Assembly: GCA_015179125.1 (NCBI GenBank)
Contig: WHVA01000141.1
Coordinates: 124,001 to 188,000 of the forward strand
Source of the DNA: Gautieria morchelliformis
Lineage: Eukaryota; Basidiomycota; Agaricomycetes; Gomphales; Gomphaceae
DNA length: 64,000 nt
Reading direction: 5' to 3'
Under the pieces are notes generated by a model, which worked only from the letters and a program-made list of their open reading frames with translations, did no database searches and had not been told where the DNA came from. Below, in pieces: positions 36,001-46,512 of this stretch (position 1 is the stretch's first letter; every line of letters starts with the position of its first letter). The position numbers and the translations under genes are program-made.

Positions 36001-37498
36001 TCGCCGGTGGGGCAGGTTCCTAGCGTTCCCTCCTTACCGTGCGGCCTTTATACCGCGCGCGCGTCGTGCACGGACCATGCTCATACGCTGTCGCGAACGG
36101 GTCACGTGACCGCTGACCAGCGTTCATGCTCGCGGCTGCGCCGCTCGCGGCTGACCTAAAGAGAGAGCCCTGGAGCCGGCAGACCGGCGTAAACCGGTGA
36201 TAGGGCCAGGGGCTCGCGGCTGCGCCGCTCGCGTGCTCCGCTGACAAACTGGTGACCAAGCATTGGTCAGCAGCGCCCACAACCCACTGAGCGCGTTTAA
36301 CTCTTAGATGTCTGTACTTACTCATCAATATATTGCAACGACGTCAAACCCGGAGACAGCCTGAATGGCGTGTCGTAGCCCGACCTTGAGCGGAGTTTTC
36401 CTTCCGCTGACGAGCTCATGCCGTCACAGGCAGAGTTCGTCAGTGAGGAACTTGGGTCAGGGGCGATGTAGTGCAAGCCCTGCTGCTTGAACGTCGAGGA
36501 ACAGTCCGGGCCGGCGCTGGGGAATGGTGCGCCTTCCTGAGGTGGAGGAGGACCAGATAACCAACTACCATCAGATACTGACAGTGGGTAATGTGATGCA
36601 TCCCCCTGCCCGCTTAAGAATGAAATGAGTTATTTTCTAGACTCATGCATGATCGTGTCCTTACCTGAGAGGCGCATATTCCTCCACATAATCGACAGCA
36701 GATCCCACCGATCCACTAGCCTGATTGTACGAGATAACCTCCGGCACAGTCGGCTTGGTTTCGATCAGGGGTTCGCGAGCGGTGCGGCGTAATTCCTGCT
36801 GCTGGTGGCCGTATGAGTATGGAGCTCCTGGCACTGGGTAATGTAGCTCTCCCGGGTGCCCACTTAGAATTTAAATAAGTCATTTTTCAGCGTCCCAACG
36901 ATGGCTGTCCCTACCCTCGAGCAGTCCGCATGCAGTCATCAATATCCCTTTGGCTACCCCAGCGGTACGACATGTTGTCATAGACACCGGCGACAGACGG
37001 TGCGTCGGTGGTGCCTGTTGCACCATGCCATCCAAAGCTGGAAGCATGGTGTTTCTGCGAATGGGTCAGTGAGTTTCATCATCTCACACAAATTCGCGAC
37101 GCATACTGAAAATGTTCGTGGATGACATTGTCATACACGGCCCCTTCCTCGCCGCTCCACACTCCAGACATTCCCATACCAGGCTGAGAAGTCGTCAGAG
37201 GCGTACATTACAATCTCGAACAAGTTTGAATTCTCACTTGTAGGTTTCCATCCTCAAGCTGGACAAAAGAAGGGGCCACTGTGTAATCAACCGCTACTTC
37301 GGTTGATCGTACCGATTGATGGTACGCCCTACTGTAGGAGGCATCGTCCATGGGGTAGGAAGTGTTGGCGGTGGTGCTGTCCTGTGGCATATAGCTACAT
37401 CGTATCGCGTGGTAAGCATACAGAAGTATGAGGCCTCGGAGTGGCAAGCCTCACCTCCGTCCATCATCGTGCGAGCGCATGGTGTAATACTGGGACAT
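27041..37498 (-). CDS. Zinc-finger-like family, paralogue CD, split by Helitrons in one intron
   Basis: Eight exons on the minus strand: 37498-37455 (44 nt), 37394-37238, 37193-37107, 37054-36915, 36862-36665, 36612-36322, then 27845-27718 and 27660-27041. Exon 6 ends QYID plus GA (phase 2) at donor GTAAGTAC; exon 7 begins C-GGT-CAA after ATAAG, restoring frame. Between them lie 8426 bp of Helitrons; without these the intron would be 50 nt. Exon 8 encodes a C2H2-like motif (C-x8-C, H-x3-H) and CPYGC...HLLRHFRETC, ending at the TAA of 27041-27043. The 44-nt first exon and the YYNRGMAWTT / TYYDGGNAWNTT similarity tie it to paralogue A. Function unknown; a nuclear nucleic-acid-binding role is only inferred. 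Whether the giant intron is still spliced cannot be seen. Confidence 0.68.
27883..29940 (-). mobile_element. Non-autonomous Helitron H1
   Basis: On the minus strand it starts TCTAAGAGTTAAACGCGCTC at 29940 and ends with hairpin CCCGCGCGAAGCGCGGG, TACCCAC and CTAG at 27886-27883, followed by host T. These are the hallmarks of Helitron 5' TC and 3' hairpin-CTRR ends. There is no Rep/helicase ORF. Near the 3' end a 66-codon minus ORF (28200-28000) is shared with H3 and has no recognised function. The interior contains a long 17-bp minisatellite. Its 5' end abuts the CTAG of H2 directly. Confidence 0.85.
28330..29155. repeat. 17-bp minisatellite in H1 (about 48 units)
   Basis: Unit GTGTCCTCACAGGTAGC and variants (ACGTAAC, CCCCACA). 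Since 17 is not a multiple of 3, minus-strand ORFs through it give 17-residue pseudo-repeats rich in Cys, Trp and His and are not genes. Confidence 0.92.
30511..31151 (+). mobile_element. Solo LTR, 641 bp, inside H2
   Basis: Begins TGTTATGACC and ends GATACATAACA (TG...CA), flanked by GGTAA at 30506-30510 and 31152-31156. It contains a TATA-like CTTTGTATAAAA at about 30854. It is related to the solo LTR at 40305-41002 (same termini and the shared TGTTGTCTCAGCTCTTTGTA block). Confidence 0.9.
31170..32245. repeat. 17-bp minisatellite in H2 (about 60 units)
   Basis: Unit CATGTCCCCACGCATAA and relatives (GTGTCCCCAAGCATAGC). Long ORFs on both strands here (up to 250 codons) are low-complexity translations of the array. 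Confidence 0.9.
33100..33282. repeat. Short tandem repeats, CAGACAGAG class
   Basis: Five copies of GACAGCAGACAGAGCT followed by GCACAGAGCAGACAGA units. A related array is in H3 at about 35875-35995. Confidence 0.88.
33603..36308 (-). mobile_element. Non-autonomous Helitron H3
   Basis: 5' end TCTAAGAGTTAAACGCGCTC at 36308, 3' hairpin and CTAG at 33606-33603. Host A precedes the 5' TC and T follows the 3' CTAG. Ends and the first ~700 bp from the 3' side match H1, including the 66-codon shared ORF (33938-33738). Interior repeats resemble H2. The 5' region is GC-rich with TCACGTGAC and CGCGGCTGCGCCGCTCGC palindromic words. No Rep/helicase ORF. Confidence 0.85.
34080..34370. repeat. 17-bp minisatellite in H3 (about 17 units)
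   Basis: Same unit as in H1 at the equivalent position but far fewer copies, so array length differs strongly between related Helitrons. Confidence 0.9.
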
Positions 37499-38349
37499 TT
37501 TGAAACGAGTAGCTAGTGTGGAGGGGAAGAACGTGAAATTGCGTCTCCTTTATATCTATCTACTAGTACACGCGCCATTCCATGAATGGCTACCCTAATG
37601 CAGGGCTCCCCGATAACCTGACTCAGAGACACGCTTTTCCGGGATTATGTCGTACTTATTGTAACAGCCTTCCAGTAAATGACACTTCTAAACAAATGTA
37701 CGACCACACGACCATTCAAACGCCAGTGACCTAACACTGCGTGCATCAGCTTCGTGATATATGTGACCATGTCTGCCCCACGCCTACTCCCCGTGTAGTA
37801 CCTTTGTTTTTCCCAGGCTCTGCACTGTCCTTGCATAACACCGTTAGCTTTCAGATGTCGCCCCCGGCTGTCACTGAGCCTCCACGCATGTCTCGTAACC
37901 CGACGCAAAACACTATCAACCGATGTCGCTCCACTTCCTTTATCTCGTACTCATTGTAACAGCTTTTGTAGAATTATCCCAGAGTGATTGTGATCCTTGC
38001 GAAGCACGTGCCTACGTGCCAGGAATTCATCGGCGAGAAGACATCGAAGCCCAGCGGTTCTTAAACCCCCACGTTTTCAACACGTTGCATACTCTAAAGA
38101 AACTGCAGCGACATAACTTGATACTATCCATGGAATAGCTAGCGCAGCATGATCACATATCATAAGCTACAGTGCCGCCATGCACGTATTAGGTCGACTT
38201 GCATTTGAACGATTTTCCCAGGTCATCGTCATCGTGCGTATACCTCGTGTCGTTGTTGATTAGAAGTATCATTGACTGAATTTCTGGCACCTTGGCTCCA
38301 GGTGCCTGGCACGCGAACTCTGATTGAACAGCCGAAGATTAGGCTTCCG
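37499..38349. other. 5' flank of paralogue CD
   Basis: No gene supported. The direct-repeat block begins at about 38350 with AAAATTCCCAAATTG. Confidence 0.5.
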
Positions 38350-41132
38350 GCTAACAAAATTCCCAAATTGTAACTCCAGCGCCGCCCTGCATCTTCACCC
38401 TGATGCCTTATGATTTTGGAGGTCATAGGACTTGCTTTAAATGAAGAGGCGGTGACAGAACCAATTGAAGAACAGCCAATTGGAGAGGCCAGGCGGGAGG
38501 GACTCGGAAAGAAAGAAAAACGTGACGAGGTTAGTGCGTGGTGGACTGTCCATGCTTGTGTCTCATAAAAGCGAGGATGGATTTAGCAATGGACAAGGAA
38601 TACTAAATATACACTCAGGGGGTCGCTAGTATGTGAAGATCAGCTGCCGGAGCGGTTCAGTGCTGTCGCGTCGCAGAATTTAACACACCATTAAACCTAT
38701 TCGACCCTCCCGATTCGATTTTCCGGTCAATATGCGACGAAGGGAACCTATCGCGTCAAGATATATTGAAGATTCGTGGGAGCGTGACGAAGGATGCGTC
38801 GAATCTCGAAGAGCAGTAGGGGTCTTCATCGACAGTCGAGCTATATTTTACAAATGCAATGCAATAACTCCAGTCTAAGTACCCCAGATCTGTGAAAGCA
38901 AGGTGTGGGTCCGAAGTCATTCAAGTCTACGGTTAGGGCTTTGGAGTTCGCGCTTTACGTACGTACTGATCTCGGTGTTCATCGACCGCTGTCCAGGTAG
39001 GTCCGGCCGCACCTGTTAGATGAAGTAGAATATCATTCGATTCTGAATCGACTTTGATTATATACACGATCGTCACGAGGGGTCAAAGTCAAGTTATGGC
39101 GCAGTCCATGTGATCTCTGGGCTGCGTCCTTTCATTGAAGTTGCGAGAGACTCTGTGGTGTGCACCATCCGTTGCCAGAATTAGACAGAGAACAGCATCT
39201 GGACAGGCTTGGCATTAGACTGTTCTGTCTCTTCCGTCATCTGAAACTGAAAGCGGTGAAAGCTGACCGTGTGCCAAAGGCTCGAAGTACGAACCTACGG
39301 GGTCGCTGTTAGAAGACTATCATCTCGGTTACGTGTGCACCACGGAAGCTCACACCTGGTGGTGGGTTCATGTCCTGCCCATAGTCCGCCGGCTCGAATC
39401 CAGCCTGCCACATTTATCTGTTCCTTCATCTGGCCCATTTATACCTATAACAAGGATTAAAATAGGACCAAACCAATGGTGAAAATGCATTTCCTTTTGT
39501 GAATCATTTATCAGGCATGATGAGTTGGAAGGGAATGTACGGGAACGACTGCACCTATTCTGTTTTCTTGGGCAGTTGTGCGATGTCTACCTTCAAATGT
39601 CAAACAAAAGGGGGGTTTCCGTAGTACGAGACGACAGTGAGTCGGTCGGAACCGACCTGCATTTCCTAAATCTTTGGCCAATTGCACCTTTCGGACTAGG
39701 AGCGAAGTTGGGTATATGCCATCATTAGACAAACCAGGCCGTTCGTGGTGGAAGTAGATACCAAGAATAAAGAACCAAGAATAAAGACGAGTACACACTG
39801 TTATCGTTCTTAACCAACCTAACGTGTCCCTCGCCCAGCAATCTGCGACTCTCCAGGATTAAACTATCGATCCAACATATCGTCAATGCTGTGTGTGCAG
39901 GGCTCCATACCATCATCGAGGCATGATTGTGTAACTTTCTCGTGAAAGATATAGGAAAAGGGATGCATATAAGATCGCGGATTGGGCGGAGAAGGTAAGT
40001 GTTGTAATGTCCAATATGAGCAGCTTTCTAGGGAATGAGGGTTGTCACATTTGAGGTACGCCATGGACGACTGAAGCTGCAGCACTGCTTGCATAAGGCC
40101 TGACGGCAAACATTCCCCGGTAGGTGCAATGCATGTAATTCCTCTAGTTTGCTTTCAGTATTGAAGGTATTGGTCAAATCAGATCCGTCATCAAGGCACA
40201 CGCGTGACGCATCACATAATCACATTTTGGTCATCGTCAACCGTTGCTCAGCTACCTTGCTCATCTTACGCTTAGCTGGCCCTAATTTGTGCCAAGTTGG
40301 CTACTGTTACGACCGTTCATTTCCGATTTCCGACCCTCAGTTCCGCCACACCTTTCCGCCCTTCCGATATTTCCGCAACACTTTCCGCTCCTCCGATATT
40401 CCGACATTCTGACATTCTGCCCATTGTTCTATTCCCTTGTTCTTTCGACTCTATTACTCGGACCCACCGGACCCGCGTCATCGTTCATCAAGAACATATA
40501 TCCGGTCACCCTTGTAGTTCGTTGTCAGATATGTTTTCCCGACCCCTTGTTCTTTGCCATTGTTCTACCTTACCCTGAACCCCCCTTGTAGTCCCATTGT
40601 CCCCAATAGTTAGTTCCCACGCATTGTCTACTCGACTTCCGCTTCCCCCGGAATTTGCTTAGTACCATATCATTACCTGTTGTCTCAGCTCTTTGTATAA
40701 AAGCCTGTCATGTATGTCTCTCTTTCTGCAATCAGATAATCGCCTTCGATACTTGATTTCCTTCGCTCCATCTCCTGTTCTTAGCACAGCGAGTCTAGCA
40801 AGATCTCAGTCTCTCCGCCTTCTGTCTTCCGCCTTCCGCCTCAGTTCCGACTCAAGTTCCAACCAGACCTTTGGTTCAGTACCTTCCGACTTCCGACTCA
40901 GTTCCGAAATACTTAGGACGATAGTTCATTGGGGGCGCAACCTATAAGTTGAAGCCGCTGTCCTTTCCAGTCCCGACTTAGCGGAAATCTCGATACGTAA
41001 CAGCTACTTTCAATGGGCACATGACCTAGTATGGGATGCATGACCGTTTAGTTCACAGTCACCACAAGTCACATGGATCTGGCGAAGTCAACATAGCTGT
41101 TACATAAGCCGCTGACTTTCTCTAGGAGTTCA
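38350..41132 (+). repeat. Direct-repeat block, copy 2
   Basis: Diverged copy of 24883-27065 in the same orientation. It contains an ABC-transporter C-terminal relic (38665-38815) and a solo LTR, and ends with the last ~15 codons of a zinc-finger-gene copy (CTCTAGGAGTTCAAGACATC), where homology breaks at the edge of the long KDZ-associated element. Confidence 0.8.
40305..41002 (+). mobile_element. Solo LTR, 698 bp, with target duplication
   Basis: Starts TGTTACGACC, ends CGATACGTAACA, flanked by GCTAC at 40300-40304 and 41003-41007. The homologous block copy 1 reads GTTGGCTACTTTC without the insertion, giving an empty-site control. A TATA-like TTTGTATAAAAG is at about 40690. Confidence 0.93.
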
Positions 41133-41284
41133 AGACATCGGAGGACATACGCTCCGCTGCGCGAGACAGTCTCTCAGAGACTCGGGGAGACCCGTGCCTG
41201 AACAAACAGTACCCCCTTGATCGGACAGTCAGGTACTAGCATTTTCATCTACATTTGTAAGATGGGCCAATCTATGAAATAAGC

Positions 41285-44200
41285 ATGTTTTATGTTTTGT
41301 GTATTTTAAGGAGTTTGGGTGGCAAAGTGACGCCTGGCCGCCGGGTGAAGACGGTCAGCCTGGGAGACACACTGCAGCGAATGGATCAGCCCCCAGAACG
41401 GTGTCTACATGGCTCGTTGCGTGACTCGCTGCGGTTCGCCAGGTTCGCCATCCTCCTCAAACCCGCTATTTCATTCCAGCAGTTAGATGTCCGTTCACCA
41501 CCATCCGAACTGCCTCTACATGTACACATGTTTCTCTGCGAGGCACTGGGCTGGGGCTGGCCTGCTGTGGCTCAATTCTGGCAACAATTATGTGAAGAGG
41601 TATGGAATGAGTCAGAAGTTGCAGCAACTGTTGAGGACATACGGGCTTTTCGCCAATATGGCCTCCTTCATGGGATTGGTGAGACCGTCTACTACTTTGC
41701 CCTCAGCCACTGACTGGAATAGGTCACCGTGATATGTATCCTCCCACTCATGTTTGTCTTGAGCCAAGCTGTCCAAATCACCAGGAAACCAACACCACAC
41801 TGACATTACGCCAGCCATCTCTGTATGATGCAACTCTATTCACCAAAGCATCAGGGGCTCTGCCTATATTTAGTCATTCTTTATATTGTCCCAGTATGGC
41901 TCATCAGTTTCATAGCAGTGAAATAAGCCTTACTCAATGAGAGCCTCTGCGCAGATTGTCACATCCACTATCATCCCAATTTTTCAGTGTCTAAAGCAAC
42001 GTCCATGCGAACATATTACCATGGTGTGCCAGATGTTGTTCAGGTATCCCAGCATCACTTTTTTGAAAGTGCGTTGTTAGAACTACAAGCGACTGAGATG
42101 TGCTTTGCCTGGTATGCTTGACCAGTGTTATGTAGCATGCTATTGACTGTTTTGAGACAGGGTATCAAGCACCAACTGTGCTCGTGTCTACAATAAAGCA
42201 CTGGGACCTGCCGATGCACACCAGTCCAATAATCCAGGTGCATACCCTGATGGCGGCCCTCCATCGCTCACTCTGCCTACGGATTGGACCTCGTCCATGT
42301 CCATGAACAGTGCCGATGTACTGGATGGCTTTTTCTTATTCTCATTGCTGCTTGAAAAGGCTGAGAAGGGAGAGTGCCTGGTTTTAATCCATGATGCGAG
42401 TTCACAAAGACTTCATCTGGAAGGGGCCATGCAGGAGAGGAATGCAGCAATCGAAGGATTCGGGCAAGAACTTTACAACCATGCTTGCGATCTTTGTTGC
42501 CACATGTAAGATAGCGGCAGTATAAACTGCGCACCCTCTAAGCGCCCATCTAAGCCATCTCACCAGAACGCTTTCCCTATTGTAGACACTTGAAATATCA
42601 AAAAAGTAAGACCATACGTTTGTTCATAAGACACTATTCGACAACTCTATGGTGCTATTTTGTTGAAATCAAGCTTATAAAAATTTCTATTGCATGTTTT
42701 TTCACTTTTTCATTTCAAAATTCATAAAACGTGATTCCCTGTCCAGGAAACACAAGTTCAATTTTCTGTCCCAGCGATTTTTGCCGCATCACATAAGCAA
42801 ATAGCGGATCTTGAATTCTTTTTTCATGGGACACAGTGACGAGTATATATCCCACTCTGACGCTTCAGACTCCGATGCAGCTCAAGTTTTTGTATACATG
42901 AGTAATAAGAAAAATACCAAAGTAGATGATTAAATCGGGGGATGCCCCGAGCGTAGTGAGGGAGGTCCTGATTGGTGCACTAAAGCCTCGTTTGTGCATC
43001 CAAAATAGTAAATGTGTGTCATGAATTTTATATACCCAAAATTAAAACTGCAACAGCAAGTTACAGAAAGAAAACAGAAAAATATAGGCAATGAACTATT
43101 TACACAAAGTCTGTTGGTTGAAACAAAAATCGACACACCTCAGAAATTGAACCTGCCACACTAACTTCAATTTAGATAATCCTTATAACCACTACACCAA
43201 ACAGACATTAGATAGAGAAAAGTGAAATTTCATGGGTATAGAGTACTACCAAAGTCAATATTGGACTTAGATCAGGCCCCAAAGTAATATACCATAGCTA
43301 CCAAGATGTCCTACCGAAATTTGAAAATTCTCCCCGGGCTATTTTCGCCGTCTAAACCCTAACCCTAAGGTGACTAATGGGCGCTTAGAGGGTGCGCAGT
43401 TTATACTGCCGCTATCTTACCGAAATCCTGATGGTGGTTGGGGTAGGTTTGGCATCTAGTATTTGACAAGCTCTCACTAATCTTTCACTTCACACCAGTG
43501 AAACTTCAAGGCGCTGTCAGCGATGGCAACGCAATGGGGCATCCCTGCTGTGCAGTTCATGACTGTAAGATCGCTCTAGGCAACACCAACCGTGACATGT
43601 ATTGTCCCGTTCATTTGGGCCGGCAGGCCAAGTGTGCTGTAATAAGCTGTGACATGCCACATGCTGAACACTTTCTAACCTGCGACCAAGGTTCACATCG
43701 TTCTCTAGAGCAAGTCTACAAACAGAAGCAGAAGGCCTTTTTCCACTTTCGGAATAGGATTGCGAAGGGGCCGTCATTGCACAGCGTGACTACGGACTCT
43801 GTGGGACTTGACATCCGAGGAGAAGAGGGATTCCAAGAGGTGGAGGGTGAAGAGACACAGGGGCCCTTTGTAGGAGGGCCGGCATGTGAATCCAAGCCAC
43901 TGCAAGGGAATCGGAGGATCCACGCTCAGTTTGGTCGCAGGCGGACTCACAATGAGCAGCTACTGATTAGACCCTGTGGAGTGATAATCTCACGGGGTCC
44001 TTTTTTTGGGTCTGAAGCGATATCTGCAGTGCGGGTATGTACATTTTATTCTGCAGATGCAGTGAACTCCTACTGACCTTTGGCTGAGTAGGAGTTCGTG
44101 CTAGCCACGTTCCCAACTCGAGAATCAATGCCAGAGGTTTTTTTCTACGATTCTAACTGCAATCTATTAAAACATATCCGTCACACGCAGTGCCGCCACT

Positions 44201-44625
44201 TTGATGACACTGCGGTGGTCGTCAATGTGTTTCACTTCAAGTCGAAGCACAAAGAATCCAATGGTTTTTGTCAAGAGAACTGCAATCCCGCATTATACCT
44301 GGAATTGTACGAGGATGGCGAGTGGATCTTCAACTCATCGATTGCTGAACAGACAAATGTGTGGTTTGGGGGTTTCCTGGCTATAGTGCGTGAGATGACC
44401 ACAGTCCGCTTCAATTTTTACCTCGATGAGATGATTAAGAGACGAAACCGGCACGTTGTGGCGGAGCTGGAGCGCAAGGGACATCAGCCATGGAGGGTGC
44501 CTTGGGCGGCATTGTTCCCAGCGGATGGAGAAGGAAAAGAGCATGGAAAGGGGCGGGTGGGTGCAGGGGAGCCTGCCATGGGTCAGACAGAGGGGAGAGG
44601 TTGGTATGGCATGGTCGTACCTTGA
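41285..44625 (+). pseudogene. CxC5/CxC6 KDZ-associated cysteine-cluster protein, split by a MITE
   Basis: Exons: up to 41678, 41723 to about 41888, about 41949-42117, about 42166 to 42506, [MITE], 43420-43442, 43499 to about 44036, about 44092-44625. The CxC5 part has THVCLEPSCPNH and LYCPNCHIHYHPNFSV, then TNCARVYNKAL. The CxC6 part has GHPCCAVHDC, YCPVHLGRQAKCAVISC and LTCDQGSH. The C-terminal block has RRTHNEQLLIRPCGVII, FFYDSNC, FNSSIAEQTNVW and NFYLDEMIKRRNR, all characteristic of the family. Removing the 909-bp MITE and one TA restores an uninterrupted frame into donor G|GTAGG at 43443. The first exon may begin upstream of 41285. The role of these proteins in KDZ transposition is unknown. 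Confidence 0.8.
42509..43417. mobile_element. 909-bp MITE with TA target duplication
   Basis: Inverted ends AGATAGCGGCAGTATAAACT... of about 40 bp (42509 and complement to 43417), flanked by TA at 42507-42508 and 43418-43419. The interior is AT-rich with no ORF. TA duplication and structure fit the Tc1/mariner group. It sits inside a coding exon of the CxC5/CxC6 gene. Confidence 0.92.
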
Positions 44626-44894
44626 GCTGATCCAACTAGCGCTGCAGCGGAGCGCGGCAGGTGAGCAGGAGAATACCAGTAGATGTATGATGAGGAATAC
44701 TACGCACGTTGAGTGGGAGGAACGACTGCGACGAGTTGAAAAGCGTGAACGCAGGAAGGTTGTTTTGCGTCACGAGACCAAACCCGGTTAGCGAGACGGG
44801 CTTGCCGAGGCTTGAAAAAAGAAATATCAAGACGAGTGTCGGCACCCACAACGAGACGACTCACGTCAGAGCTGACTGCGCAGTGCAGTCCATA
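44626..44894. other. No gene seen
   Basis: Tail of the CxC5/CxC6 locus; only shadow ORFs. Confidence 0.4.
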
Positions 44895-45200
44895 CACGTT
44901 CGCCATCGAATTTGCCCTCCCCGCAGAGTCGCCGCACCGGTGCCCGAAGCCACGGGTGTACAGGCTGATGGGCAAGGCATTCACAGAGACCGTGGGCACC
45001 ACCGACAGCTTCAAGGCATTGACAATTTCAGGATTACCCGGAGAAGATGAGAATTCGAAGTTTTCAAGAAGCTCAATTAATATCACCTGTATTTCAATGG
45101 TTCTGAATCGTTATGAGAGAGAGAATTTCACAAGCCCAGTGGAAAACATACGAGAAGCGCCATCTGGATGCTGGAAGGTCATCCCCCTGTTCCGTAATCA
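44895..45200 (-). pseudogene. Cytochrome P450 C-terminal relic
   Basis: Minus strand: WRFSL, a GTATG intron ending ACAG, then VILIELLENFEFS and GNPEIVNALKLSVVPTV. This is the pattern after the heme loop in basidiomycete P450s (CxGWRFA.. then the L helix and C-terminal sheet). The residues before WRF read PASR where the heme-ligand Cys motif should be, and nothing upstream is recognisable, so this is a small non-functional fragment. Confidence 0.5.
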
Positions 45201-45833
45201 AGAAATAAGAAAAGCACACACCCGATGCAGCTTCGTGTTCCACTGCTGAACGTTGCGCTGCTGAGCGTTGCGCTGCTGACACGTTAGCCTCTCAACCCAC
45301 TGACGGCGTTGTCCGTACATGTTCAGAGGAGCTGATAGAAGCTCGATGACCCTCCCTCTTAGGTCCTATAGCGGCCAGACGGATGTTTCTGGTAGCTGCC
45401 AGAGGGTTGGTCCGTGCTCGGGCTTGAGGTGGGGCGTGCGCACACAGTAGTTGGACCTCAATGCACCGCTGTTCGTGAAGGTCCGATCCCGACGACGAGG
45501 CTCCCCAAACGACGACATCGCATCGAGACCTGGAAAGCAGGCTCGAGAGGCACGCTGGAACGTGGTGCGCACAGCTCAAACGACAGCATACCAGAGATGC
45601 TCATGTGCAAGAACGCGTGCGAGCGTGTGTGGGGATGTGCAACTGCCGCACTGGCGCCCGGCGCCCTTGGAGCTCATGTCGGACTCGAGGGCGAGTGGGG
45701 TTTGTGTGCGGTGGGACGGCACGCGCACGGGCGGGGCGTAGATAGAAGGCGGGATGGAGTTGTTTTCATGTCGAAAGGACCGAAGGAAATACGGAAATAC
45801 TGCTGGCTGTGAGATGTCACACTTGTCTGGAAA
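45201..45833. other. No gene supported
   Basis: GC-rich with several overlapping ORFs on both strands (for example 45292-45579 minus, 45414-45812 plus) that resemble nothing known. A short ACGTTGCGCTGCTGA tandem is near 45250. Confidence 0.4.
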
Positions 45834-46125
45834 CTATGGCAGACACACCTCATCCACCCCGGCCCCAGATGTACACTGAATCCTTAACTCCTTGAGACCG
45901 GGCCACCGCTCGCAGATGCAGAGGAATCCCTCAATACTCCATGCCGGTAAATTGACCGCGAGTCCCTTTAGGTCAGCGTTACGCCTCCGCATGGATTCGA
46001 GAGAACAGATCAGCCGGGTTTCCCTGGGAGTAGTCCCACTGGAGGTAGGGGGATCAGTTAGGGTCAAATACTGCAGTGGGCGCTGCGTTCCAAAGAAATA
46101 TCCGAGGGCTCTGAGATGTCCTGTA
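45834..46125 (-). pseudogene. F-box/LRR-like protein fragment
   Basis: LGYFFGTQRPLQYLTLTD runs into LAVNLPAWSIEGFLCICERW and PGLKELRIQC on the minus strand, the spacing of leucine-rich solenoids of basidiomycete F-box proteins. No F-box and only two or three repeats are present. Confidence 0.45.
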
Positions 46126-46512
46126 AGAGTCTGTAAGAGTGGTAGGGAATCTTGACGGAGAACTTGTTCGAGTTCTCATGGGGATTGAATTATGTTTTGA
46201 GCTGGGATCGTCGGGAGGTTATGGAGCGCACCACAGATCAAAGAGCAATCGACGTCTTCATAGGTTAAGCCATGGCACGAAAAGGACCGGATCGGAGGTG
46301 GATGGTCGATTTCTGCAAGCAGGGGGCAAGCTGCCCCATAGAAGTCGACAATGCATTAGTACACGTTGATGGCGGGCGCCCAGGCGGATGCAGATCACAC
46401 ATTGTGACATGTCAATCCGTATGGCGAGCATGCCTTCTGTTCTGGAATATGAGGGCGTACTATGTACATGAGGAAGTAAGGGAATACTACCCAATGTGAG
46501 TATGGTGTAGGC

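Noticed and set aside
39385-39415. B-box-like GGCTCGAATCC suggesting a tRNA
   Set aside because: No A box, acceptor stem or anticodon arm could be folded around it.
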